From NCBI RefSeq assembly GCF_026391055.1, contig NZ_JAPLET010000012.1:1-44334 (forward strand): a stretch of DNA of 44,334 nt, in the 5' to 3' direction. Within the stretch, counting starts at the first letter, position 1, and each line of letters begins with the position of its first letter. Positions 32,988-39,118 of this stretch are shown here, piece by piece. This DNA comes from Spirosoma sp. Its GTDB lineage: Bacteria > Bacteroidota > Bacteroidia > Cytophagales > Spirosomataceae. The notes beneath the pieces are model-generated. The model was not told the origin of the DNA. It was given only the letters and a program-made list of their open reading frames with translations, and did no database searches. Position numbers and translations under genes: made by a program.

Positions 32988-33956
32988 ATGTCCCGGATTG
33001 ACTGCATTTTTGGCTATATGACCAGGTATAGACCAGCAGCGTCGCGTCGACGAACAAAAACCAAAACTCTTTTTCTGACCATTGGCTTGGCCTTTGTATC
33101 GGCTTTGTGGTTACCCGTAGCAGCTCAATCACGCACGACTTTATCGAAGTTACGGCAGCAGATCGAGCAGGAGTTGAGTAAGCAGCCCGGTATTTTTGCC
33201 GTTGCCTTCAAAGATCTCACAACCGGTAAGGAATTGCTCATTCGGGAGCATGAGGTGTTCCATGCGGCCAGTACCATGAAAACGCCGGTCATGATTGAGG
33301 TCTACAAGCAGGCCGCTCAGCATAAACTGGCCCTTCAGGATTCCATGACCATCACGACGGACTTCAAGAGTATTGTGGATGGTAGCCCCTACAACCTTCG
33401 TGCCGAGCAGGATAGCGACACGAGTATCTACAAAGCCGTAGGGACGAAGCGAACCCTAGCGAATTTGGTATATGACATGATTATTGTGAGCAGTAATCTG
33501 GCAACAAACATGGTGATTGAGCGCGTTGGTGCTCAAAATGTAACGCAGACCATGCGCGATTTAGGCGCAAAAGACATTCAGGTTCGGCGGGGGGTAGAAG
33601 ACAGCAAGGCTTTCGCCCAGGGGCTTAACAACACGACAACCGCCTACGATCTGATGGTCATTTTTGAAAAAATTGCAAGGGGGGGAGCCGTTAGTCCCGA
33701 TGCGTCGAAAGCCATGATTAACACGCTACTCGACCAGAAATTCAACGACGCCATTCCTGGAAAGTTGCCCAAAGACGTGAAGGTAGCGCATAAGACGGGC
33801 TCAATAGCCGGTGTTCGGCATGACTCCGGCATCGTTCTGTTACCCGATGGTCGGAAGTATGTCCTGGTTCTCCTGTCGAAGGAGATTAAAGACGATAAGG
33901 CGACAATTAATACAATGGCAACGGTATCGGAGTGGATATATAAATTTGTAAAGTAG
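32988..33956 (+). CDS. Class A beta-lactamase-like serine hydrolase
   Basis: 322 residues, or 312 if translation starts at the internal ATG 33018; neither start has a ribosome-binding site that decides it. A basic N-terminus and a hydrophobic stretch (LFLTIGLAFVSALWLPVAAQ, ~28-47) give export with a probable cleavage after VAAQ. Active-site motifs: Ser95-x-x-Lys98 (STMK), Ser168-x-Asn170 (SSN, the SDN-type motif) and Lys269-Thr-Gly271 (HKTGS). The omega-loop region (RGVEDSKAFAQGLNN, ~201-215) keeps a Glu but not the usual ExxLN spacing. So beta-lactam hydrolysis is possible but not assured; a peptidoglycan-related role is an alternative. It is linked with the lipoprotein gene 4 bp upstream. 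No BlaI-type regulator is adjacent. Confidence 0.85.
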   Translation: MSRIDCIFGYMTRYRPAASRRRTKTKTLFLTIGLAFVSALWLPVAAQSRTTLSKLRQQIEQELSKQPGIFAVAFKDLTTGKELLIREHEVFHAASTMKTPVMIEVYKQAAQHKLALQDSMTITTDFKSIVDGSPYNLRAEQDSDTSIYKAVGTKRTLANLVYDMIIVSSNLATNMVIERVGAQNVTQTMRDLGAKDIQVRRGVEDSKAFAQGLNNTTTAYDLMVIFEKIARGGAVSPDASKAMINTLLDQKFNDAIPGKLPKDVKVAHKTGSIAGVRHDSGIVLLPDGRKYVLVLLSKEIKDDKATINTMATVSEWIYKFVK

Positions 33957-33959
33957 TAA

Positions 33960-34041
33960 GTTGTACCCACGGACTTTAGCCCGTGTTTGCTATGTAAGTA
34001 GTGCTTTACTCAAAACACGGACTAAAGTCAGTGGGTACAAC
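33960..34041. repeat. Long inverted repeat (29-bp arms) between serine hydrolase and cyclase genes
   Basis: The left arm 33960-33988 begins GTTGTACCCACGGACTTTAG and the right arm 34013-34041 ends AGTCAGTGGGTACAAC; they match at 27 of 29 positions around a 24-bp loop. It fills nearly the whole gap between the convergent genes (stops at 33956 and 34045), so it may also act as a terminator for both. It shares the core GTACCCACGG with the element at 36000. Confidence 0.75.
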
Positions 34042-34044
34042 TCA

Positions 34045-34932
34045 CTAGCATACTTTTGCCATAGCCCGCACGGGGAATGTTCCGACGCCCTTGAATTTGG
34101 GTGGCGTAGCGCTGAAGGTAAAGCCGGTGGCGGGAAGAGCATCCAGATTACACAAGTGTTCCACAATCAGAATATCAGCGCCCAGCAAGGTAGAATGTAC
34201 CGGTCGGCTATTTCCGCGAGTATCATCGATGTTGTGCGAGTCGATACCCACCAGCTTCACCCCGCAATCGCGCAGGTAGGTAGCTGCATCAGCAGTCAGG
34301 AACGGGTGATTTTCGTAATACGCATCGGTGTTCCAGAAATCAGCCCAGCCGGTATGGATCAGGACGGCCCGATTTCTGATTTCGTATGCCTGCAAATGAG
34401 TTTCCGTAATGGCCAGCGTATCGGTATGAGGGACGCGAATAACGGTGCCTTCCAGATCCGTAAACGCTTCAAGCCCGAACTCAGATAAGTCTTTGCCATC
34501 TGCATATCGGTGAAAAGGGCAATCCAGATAGGTTCCGGTATTGGTAACCATCTCGATCTTACCAATCTGGAACTCGGTACCGGCTTCGTAGAACTGACGG
34601 GAGGATTCCCGGCTCAGATAATCGCAGACGATGGGTGCGGGCAGCCCTTTGTAGGTAACAAGACCATCTTCAATGGTATGGCTCAAATCGACAAGGCGCG
34701 TCCGTTGTCCCGCGTCGGCTACGGGTGTCCGCTTGTGCGCTTCGGTAATAATCTCTTTGTTGAGAATACACGTTCGCCCCACCATCAACAACCGTAAATC
34801 GGCAATAATATAATCCGTCAGGGCCTGATCGGAAATGGTATCGCCGTCAATATCCAACCGAAAGTCTTCACCTTTCAGGCTACCGCCGTTGGTGAAATGA
34901 ATCTCAAAATCAAACCGGACTCGTTTCTGCAT
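34045..34932 (-). CDS. Cyclase-family (kynurenine formamidase-like) metal-dependent hydrolase with N-terminal extension
   Basis: 295 residues. The cyclase/KynB fold begins near residue 78 (RTRLVDLSHTIEDGLVTYKGLPAP). The metal motif, normally HxGTHxDxPxH, reads NTGTYLDCPFHRYADG (~131-146), so the first His and the His of GTH are Asn/Thr- and Tyr-type residues while the later Asp and His remain. GVKLVGIDSHNIDD (~226-239) and LGADILIVEHLCNLDALP (~250-267) match the back half. Residues 1-75 (FDFEIHFTNGGSLKGEDFRLDIDGD...LLMVGRTCILNKEIITEAHKR) lie outside the usual fold and look like a small added domain. It follows thiL by 32 bp on the same strand. Substrate unknown. Confidence 0.82.
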   Translation of the reverse strand: MQKRVRFDFEIHFTNGGSLKGEDFRLDIDGDTISDQALTDYIIADLRLLMVGRTCILNKEIITEAHKRTPVADAGQRTRLVDLSHTIEDGLVTYKGLPAPIVCDYLSRESSRQFYEAGTEFQIGKIEMVTNTGTYLDCPFHRYADGKDLSEFGLEAFTDLEGTVIRVPHTDTLAITETHLQAYEIRNRAVLIHTGWADFWNTDAYYENHPFLTADAATYLRDCGVKLVGIDSHNIDDTRGNSRPVHSTLLGADILIVEHLCNLDALPATGFTFSATPPKFKGVGTFPVRAMAKVC

Positions 34933-34964
34933 CGTATGGGGCGCGCCAGTCGCGTAGCGGCTAA

Positions 34965-35984
34965 TTACTGGTTCCAGCCCTGCGCCCGAATCGGCGTTTG
35001 CTGGCCGGCTTTCGTGGCCAGAACAATTTGCTTAGGATCAGCCGTCAGGTAGCCAATGGCTGTAATACGGGCGTTGGCCGACAGTTTTTCAAACTCCTGC
35101 GGAGGAACCGTAAAGAGCAATTCGTAATCTTCGCCCCCATTTAAGGCGGCCGTTATCGGGCTGATCTTGAACTCATCGGCCGCCAGATGCGTCTGGTCGT
35201 CGATTGGAATATTTTCATCAAAGATAATCGCGCCAGTACCCGACTGATGGCAGAGGTGAAGGAGTTCAGACGCCAGTCCGTCCGAAATGTCGATCATTGA
35301 CGTTGGCCGAATGCCGAGGTCGCGGAGTTCGTGAACCATATCGGTGCGGGCATCGGGGCGGAGTTGGCGCTGTACCAGATAGGCCCGTTCTTCGGAGAGA
35401 TTGGGCTGCATATTTGGGTCGGCGAGGAACACCTGTTTCTCGCGTTCCAGTAGTTGAAGGCCCAGATAAGCGGCTCCCAGATCGCCCGTTACGCAAACGA
35501 CATCATTGGGTTTCGCGGTGTTTCGGTAGGTAATCAGGTTCTTCGGGACTTTGCCGAGCACCGACACCGAAATGATCAGACCAGAGCGAGAGGCTGTGGT
35601 ATCGCCCCCAACCAGATCAACCTTGTAAGCCTCGCAGGCCGCCCGGATACCCTCATATAGTTCGTCGATGGCCTCTACCGGAAACCGGCTGCTCAAGGCA
35701 ATGCTTACAGTCACTTGCACAGGTAGTCCATTCATGGCGGCAATATCCGAGACGCCAAAGGTGATGGCCTTATAACCGAGGTGTTTCAACGGAACATACG
35801 TCAGGTCGAAATGGATGCCTTCTACCAACATATCGGTCGATAGGAGACCATAGTCGTCGCCCCAGTCGAACACGGCGGCATCATCGCCAATACCGCGCAC
35901 CGTTTCGGAATGGGTAGACGCGGGCGTTGCCTGCCGAATACGTTCTATAAGGCCAATTTCACCAATTGTATTAAGATCAGTCAT
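34965..35984 (-). CDS. thiL: Thiamine-monophosphate kinase
   Basis: 339 residues, the standard length. The ATP-grasp-like PurM/ThiL fold shows RGIGDDAAVFDWGDDYGLLSTDMLVEGIHFDLTYVPLKHLGYKAI (~26-71). Conserved phosphate and metal-binding residues are GDDAA, STDMLVEGIHF and VSDIAAMNGLPVQVTVSIALSSRF; VDLVGGDTTASR, DISDGLASELLHLCHQS and GGEDYELLFT complete the set. It makes thiamine pyrophosphate from thiamine monophosphate and ATP in the cytoplasm. Co-transcribed with the cyclase downstream (32 bp). A palindrome lies 16 bp before its start codon, just after the terminator of the preceding gene, so its promoter is not clear. Confidence 0.95.
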   Translation of the reverse strand: MTDLNTIGEIGLIERIRQATPASTHSETVRGIGDDAAVFDWGDDYGLLSTDMLVEGIHFDLTYVPLKHLGYKAITFGVSDIAAMNGLPVQVTVSIALSSRFPVEAIDELYEGIRAACEAYKVDLVGGDTTASRSGLIISVSVLGKVPKNLITYRNTAKPNDVVCVTGDLGAAYLGLQLLEREKQVFLADPNMQPNLSEERAYLVQRQLRPDARTDMVHELRDLGIRPTSMIDISDGLASELLHLCHQSGTGAIIFDENIPIDDQTHLAADEFKISPITAALNGGEDYELLFTVPPQEFEKLSANARITAIGYLTADPKQIVLATKAGQQTPIRAQGWNQ

Positions 35985-35999
35985 AAAGTATTGAATAAT

Positions 36000-36064
36000 G
36001 TACCCACGGGTTTCAACCCGTGCTTTTTAGTTTATCAACAACCCGTGTTGAAACCCGTGGGTAC
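36000..36064. repeat. Inverted repeat just upstream of thiL
   Basis: GTACCCACGGGTTTCAAC (36000-36017) pairs with GTTGAAACCCGTGGGTAC (36047-36064), an exact 18-bp match. Inside lie CCGTG and AACCCGTG segments that can extend the stem with a shift. It sits 16 bp before the thiL start codon (minus strand) and shares the GTACCCACGG core with the element at 33960. Confidence 0.75.
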
Positions 36065-36066
36065 GG

Positions 36067-36104
36067 AAAAAGCCGCTCCGATTGCTATACGGAACGGCTT
36101 TTCG
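36067..36104 (-). terminator. Rho-independent terminator of the lipoprotein gene 36127-36573
   Basis: On the minus strand AAAAGCCGTTCCG (36102-36090) pairs with CGGAGCGGCTTTTT (36080-36067), a 13-bp stem with one mismatch and a 9-base loop ending in a T-run. It lies 23 bp past the stop at 36127 and fits a classical terminator. Confidence 0.8.
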
Positions 36105-36126
36105 TATGAATTGGTTTGCTGATGTC

Positions 36127-36573
36127 CTACGGATTGGTCAGCGTGTAAACATTCGTTGTGTTACCGGTTTTCTGGCTGGTCGTTGTCCGTGTGAGCGTAA
36201 CGCTGGAATCATCAATTGAATTGATTACGAATTCAATTGTGCCATTGGCACCGGTTGGGGAAGGGGTCAGGTCAGTCAGTACAAGGCGATTGTCGGAGGG
36301 AACAGAGTACTTGCCAACAAATACATTGCCGTCAAACTCCGTGTAGCGAACCGTAGGGGCCTGGCTCAGGTCGAGTTTAAAGGAGCCGTAGTTGCGTACG
36401 TTGGCCGTTCCGCCTTTTGTATAGACCGTAACGGTGCCCTCGTCAACTTTACTGGCGGACCAGGCTTTCGCAATTCGCTCCGAAACAGGAGCGGGTTTAT
36501 TACTCTTACAGCCTATTAACGCACTAATCAGGGTTACTACTGAAAGAAAAGCGATGTAATGAATCTTTCTCAT
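36127..36573 (-). CDS. Small lipoprotein, unknown function
   Basis: 148 residues from ATG 36573 (MRKIHYIAFLSVVTLISALIGCKSNKP). Lipobox ALIGC with lipidated Cys at ~22. The mature part starts ERIAKAWSASKVDEGTVTVYTKGG, then a run of beta strands (SFKLDLSQAPTVRYTEFDG, RLVLTDLTPSPTG, GTIEFVINSIDDSSVTLTRTT), a lipocalin-like layout common among Cytophagales lipoproteins. No catalytic motif. Monocistronic, with its own terminator. Confidence 0.75.
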   Translation of the reverse strand: MRKIHYIAFLSVVTLISALIGCKSNKPAPVSERIAKAWSASKVDEGTVTVYTKGGTANVRNYGSFKLDLSQAPTVRYTEFDGNVFVGKYSVPSDNRLVLTDLTPSPTGANGTIEFVINSIDDSSVTLTRTTTSQKTGNTTNVYTLTNP

Positions 36574-36615
36574 GGTTAATAAAATGCAATGGGAACAGAA
36601 GTGGCTAAGTTACGC

Positions 36616-36623
36616 TAATTTTG
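36616..36623 (+). promoter_or_regulatory. Possible -7 element of the cytochrome b5-like gene
   Basis: TAATTTTG, an exact TAnnTTTG match, 59 bp before the ATG at 36682. It would give a ~53-base leader. No -33 TTG at the expected distance. Confidence 0.3.
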
Positions 36624-36681
36624 TTGTCACTCACAAAAAGGATGATCAATTATTCCTGTAGTTTGACTGAACGGATAGACC

Positions 36682-36930
36682 ATGCCAACTCATGAAGCGC
36701 CATTGCCAACCTACACCCGATCGCAACTGGCCCTCCGAAACGGGCAGGACCGGGACGAGATATGGTGTGCGTACGAAGGGATCATTTACGACCTGTCGAA
36801 CTCACGCCTTTGGCGCAATGGCAAGCACTACGAACACTGGGCCGGGCAGGACCTCACCGACGAACTCGTCGATGCACCCCATTCGAACAGCGTTTTTGAC
36901 CGTTTTTCCGCTGTCGGCAAACTACGTTAA
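36682..36930 (+). CDS. Cytochrome b5-like heme-binding domain protein
   Basis: 82 residues, a single cytochrome b5 fold with no signal peptide or membrane helix. PTYTRSQLALRNGQDRDEIWCAYEGIIYDLSNSRLWRNGKHYEHWAGQDLTDELVDAPHS is the pattern of the steroid-binding/cyt-b5-like family. Candidate heme ligands are His49 or His52 in the KHYEHW segment and His67 in APHS. In these small bacterial forms the HPGG motif of eukaryotic b5 is replaced, here by RNGKHYEHW. It is 30 bp upstream of the GlcNAc-kinase-like gene and probably in the same transcript. Redox partner unknown. Confidence 0.85.
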   Translation: MPTHEAPLPTYTRSQLALRNGQDRDEIWCAYEGIIYDLSNSRLWRNGKHYEHWAGQDLTDELVDAPHSNSVFDRFSAVGKLR

Positions 36931-36960
36931 CCGCAACCGTTACGCTACTCGTATTTATCT

Positions 36961-37806
36961 ATGCTTTTAATCGCTGATAGCGGTTCAACAAAAACCGACT
37001 GGCAACTGGTAACTGCTGATGGACAGCCCCGCGCTATTCAAACGGATGGTTTCAATCCATATTATCAGACTACTCAACAAATCGTAGCAACGTTGCAGAT
37101 ACAGCTTATTCCTTATCTGACGGATGCCGCCGTAACGAACGTTTTCTACTATGGTACCGGCTGTACAGGGCCAGCGGTAAACCATATCATTGCCGATGCC
37201 TTGCGGGTTGTTTTGCCAGCCTTACAAACGGTTGACGTGAATAGCGATATGCTGGGCGCGGCAAGGGGGGCTCTGGGTCATGAGTCGGGAATAGTCTGTA
37301 TCCTCGGAACGGGGGCCAATGCCTGTTGCTACGACGGTAATCAGATTACGCGAGGCATTCAGTCGCTGGGGTTCTGGCTAGGCGATGAGGGGAGCGGTGG
37401 GTATCTGGGTAAAACCCTCGTTCGCGACTTCTTTCAGGAGCGGCTGCCAGCCAATTTGTGGGCGGCCTTCCAGAACCAATATGCGCTCGACCGCCCGACC
37501 TTACTGGAAAATGCCTACCAGAAACCGTACCCCAATCGGTACTTCGCGTCCTTTACACCGTTTCTGTTTGCTCATCTCAATGAGCCGTACATAACTGAGT
37601 TGGTGATCGACGCCTTTGTCCTCTTTCTGACAACCTACGTGAAGCGCTTTCCGGAGTCTGAAACAGGGCCTGTCCATTTCGTTGGCTCCATTGCGTATTA
37701 TTTCGCCGATCAGCTGCGGGAGGCTGTTGAACAAACCGGTTTAACAATGGGTCGTATTATTAAAGCACCCGCTGTAGCACTCGTGGATTTTCATAAAAAT
37801 GGGTAA
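36961..37806 (+). CDS. N-acetylglucosamine kinase-like ATPase (BadF/BcrA family)
   Basis: 281 residues of the ASKHA fold. The phosphate-1 loop is LIADSGSTKTDWQL (residues 3-16), phosphate-2 is around IVCILGTGANACCYDG (~110-125), and IQSLGFWLGDEGSGGYLG (~132-149) is the GlcNAc-kinase-type motif. AHLNEPYITELVIDAFVLFLTTYVKR and PVHFVGSIAYYFADQLREAV form the C-terminal half. Members in Bacteroidota are N-acetylglucosamine kinases of cell-wall recycling; the true substrate needs assay. It follows the cytochrome b5-like gene, with which no functional link is obvious. Confidence 0.88.
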   Translation: MLLIADSGSTKTDWQLVTADGQPRAIQTDGFNPYYQTTQQIVATLQIQLIPYLTDAAVTNVFYYGTGCTGPAVNHIIADALRVVLPALQTVDVNSDMLGAARGALGHESGIVCILGTGANACCYDGNQITRGIQSLGFWLGDEGSGGYLGKTLVRDFFQERLPANLWAAFQNQYALDRPTLLENAYQKPYPNRYFASFTPFLFAHLNEPYITELVIDAFVLFLTTYVKRFPESETGPVHFVGSIAYYFADQLREAVEQTGLTMGRIIKAPAVALVDFHKNG

Positions 37807-37824
37807 GTTCCACCCGTTCACTTG

Positions 37825-37832
37825 TACCTTTG
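37825..37832 (+). promoter_or_regulatory. Probable -7 element of the flavin/2Fe-2S oxidoreductase gene
   Basis: TACCTTTG followed by C is an exact and typical Bacteroidota -7 box. It would place the transcript start near 37838 and give a long leader of about 120 bases before the ATG at 37960. No clear -33 element. Confidence 0.4.
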
Positions 37833-37959
37833 CAAAAAAAGAAATCAACGGAACGAACAGGCAGCGATCCAGATAGAATTGCTACCGAAAAGTAAACAGG
37901 AAATAGGATAATTCCTGACTGCTCCATTCGCTCCATGCTGAAAGACAACCTGAATAGTA

Positions 37960-39030
37960 ATGGCAAATCGGTATTTTTTGAAAGTTAAAGACGTTGTCCG
38001 CGAAACGGCCGACGCTGTAACAATAAGTTTCTGGCACCCCATCAACGAAGAAATTCGCTATCAGCCCGGTCAGTTTCTGACATTCCTGTTGAACATCAAT
38101 GGACAGAAAGTGCGCCGGTCGTACTCCATGGCCTCGTCGCCCCACGTTGATGTGTCACTGGCGGTTTCGGTGAAACGTGTTCCCGGCGGACTCGCGTCCA
38201 ACTACCTCTGCGACCGGATCAAGCCTGGCGATATTATCGAAAGCCTGGAACCGATGGGTACGTTCGTGCCGAAACTGGAGCCGCAGGGGCGCCGGACACT
38301 CGTGCTAATTGGGGCGGGAAGCGGTATCACACCGTTGTTTTCCATGGCAAAATCGGCCCTGCATGTGGAGCCCAACAGCCGCATCTGGCTTATTTACGGC
38401 AACCGCAATCAGGCGTCGATCATTTACAAAGCCCATCTGGACGCCATGGAGCAGGCTTACGGAAAGTCGCGTTTTCAGGTGACACACGTACTGAGCCAGC
38501 CTTCCAATGGCTGGACGGGTGCCGAAGGACGCTTGAATCAGCATTCGCTAACCAAACTGTTCGATCAACTGTCGCCCCCTGAGTTGCAGAATGCCAGTTT
38601 CTACATGTGCGGACCCGATGGCATGATGGCCGAAGCCCGTTCGGCTTTGTCGCTGGTGGGAGTACCGGTGGAGCGTGTGCATAAAGAAAGCTTTGCTACG
38701 GCACCCGTTGCAGCTGGTGAGGTAGTTGAAGAACCCGAAACAGCCGCCGAAAGCAGTTCGCCCGAAGTAACGGTATTGTACGAAGGAAGTGAATATAAAT
38801 TTGCCGTGGCTCCGCACCAGACCATTCTGGAAGCGGCTTTGGACCTGGATATCGATCTTCCTTACTCATGTCAGGCGGGTATGTGTACGGCCTGTCTGGG
38901 CAAATGTATTTCCGGGAAAGTTAAGCTGGATGAAGAAGACGGCCTGTCGGAGTCTGAACTGAAAGCCGGTTATGTTCTCACCTGCGTAGCTCACCCCGAC
39001 GGTCGCGACGTAGTGATTGAAATTGACTAG
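37960..39030 (+). CDS. Ferredoxin-NAD(P)H reductase-type protein with C-terminal 2Fe-2S domain
   Basis: 356 residues in three parts. The FAD-binding domain (~1-100) has QPGQFLTFLLNINGQKVRRSYSMASSPHV, where RRSYSMAS holds the FAD. The NAD(P) domain (~105-240) has IGAGSGITPLFSMAKSAL and FYMCGPDGMMAEARSAL. An acidic Ala/Glu linker (~247-270) leads to a plant-type ferredoxin domain with PYSCQAGMCTACLGKCISGKV (Cys at about residues 307, 312 and 315) and a fourth Cys in LTCVAHP. This is the PaaE/Hcp-reductase build, moving electrons from NAD(P)H via FAD and 2Fe-2S to an oxygenase or other partner. No paa genes or oxygenase are present, so the partner is unknown. A palindromic repeat follows. Confidence 0.92.
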   Translation: MANRYFLKVKDVVRETADAVTISFWHPINEEIRYQPGQFLTFLLNINGQKVRRSYSMASSPHVDVSLAVSVKRVPGGLASNYLCDRIKPGDIIESLEPMGTFVPKLEPQGRRTLVLIGAGSGITPLFSMAKSALHVEPNSRIWLIYGNRNQASIIYKAHLDAMEQAYGKSRFQVTHVLSQPSNGWTGAEGRLNQHSLTKLFDQLSPPELQNASFYMCGPDGMMAEARSALSLVGVPVERVHKESFATAPVAAGEVVEEPETAAESSSPEVTVLYEGSEYKFAVAPHQTILEAALDLDIDLPYSCQAGMCTACLGKCISGKVKLDEEDGLSESELKAGYVLTCVAHPDGRDVVIEID

Positions 39031-39032
39031 CG

Positions 39033-39116
39033 TAATGCCGGGCGTCCCGCCGGGGTGTTGAAGACATGACCACAACGGGCTACGAGCTACACACCCGGGC
39101 GGGACGCCCGACATTA
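39033..39116. repeat. GC-rich long inverted repeat (26-bp arms) between oxidoreductase and M56 genes
   Basis: Arms 39033-39058 (TAATGCCGGGCGTCCCGCCG...) and 39091-39116 (ACACCCGGGCGGGACGCCCG...) match at 24 of 26 positions, with a 32-bp loop. It fills the space between the convergent stops at 39030 and 39119. CCGGGCGGGACGCCCG-type palindromes recur in many genomes as REP units. Confidence 0.75.
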
Positions 39117-39118
39117 CA

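Noticed and set aside
32988..33956. A beta-lactamase controlled by the BlaI-M56 pair
   Set aside because: The two are 5-8 kb apart, and no TACGAA-N4-TTCGTA dyad was seen near 32988; linkage is not supported.
35985..36126. A TPP riboswitch before thiL
   Set aside because: The leader contains a palindromic repeat and a terminator but no CUGAGA-type Thi-box, so the hairpin is better explained as a repeat element.
37960..39030. paaE of a phenylacetate degradation cluster
   Set aside because: The domain order fits, but no paaABCD or other phenylacetate genes are present, so only the general reductase call is kept.
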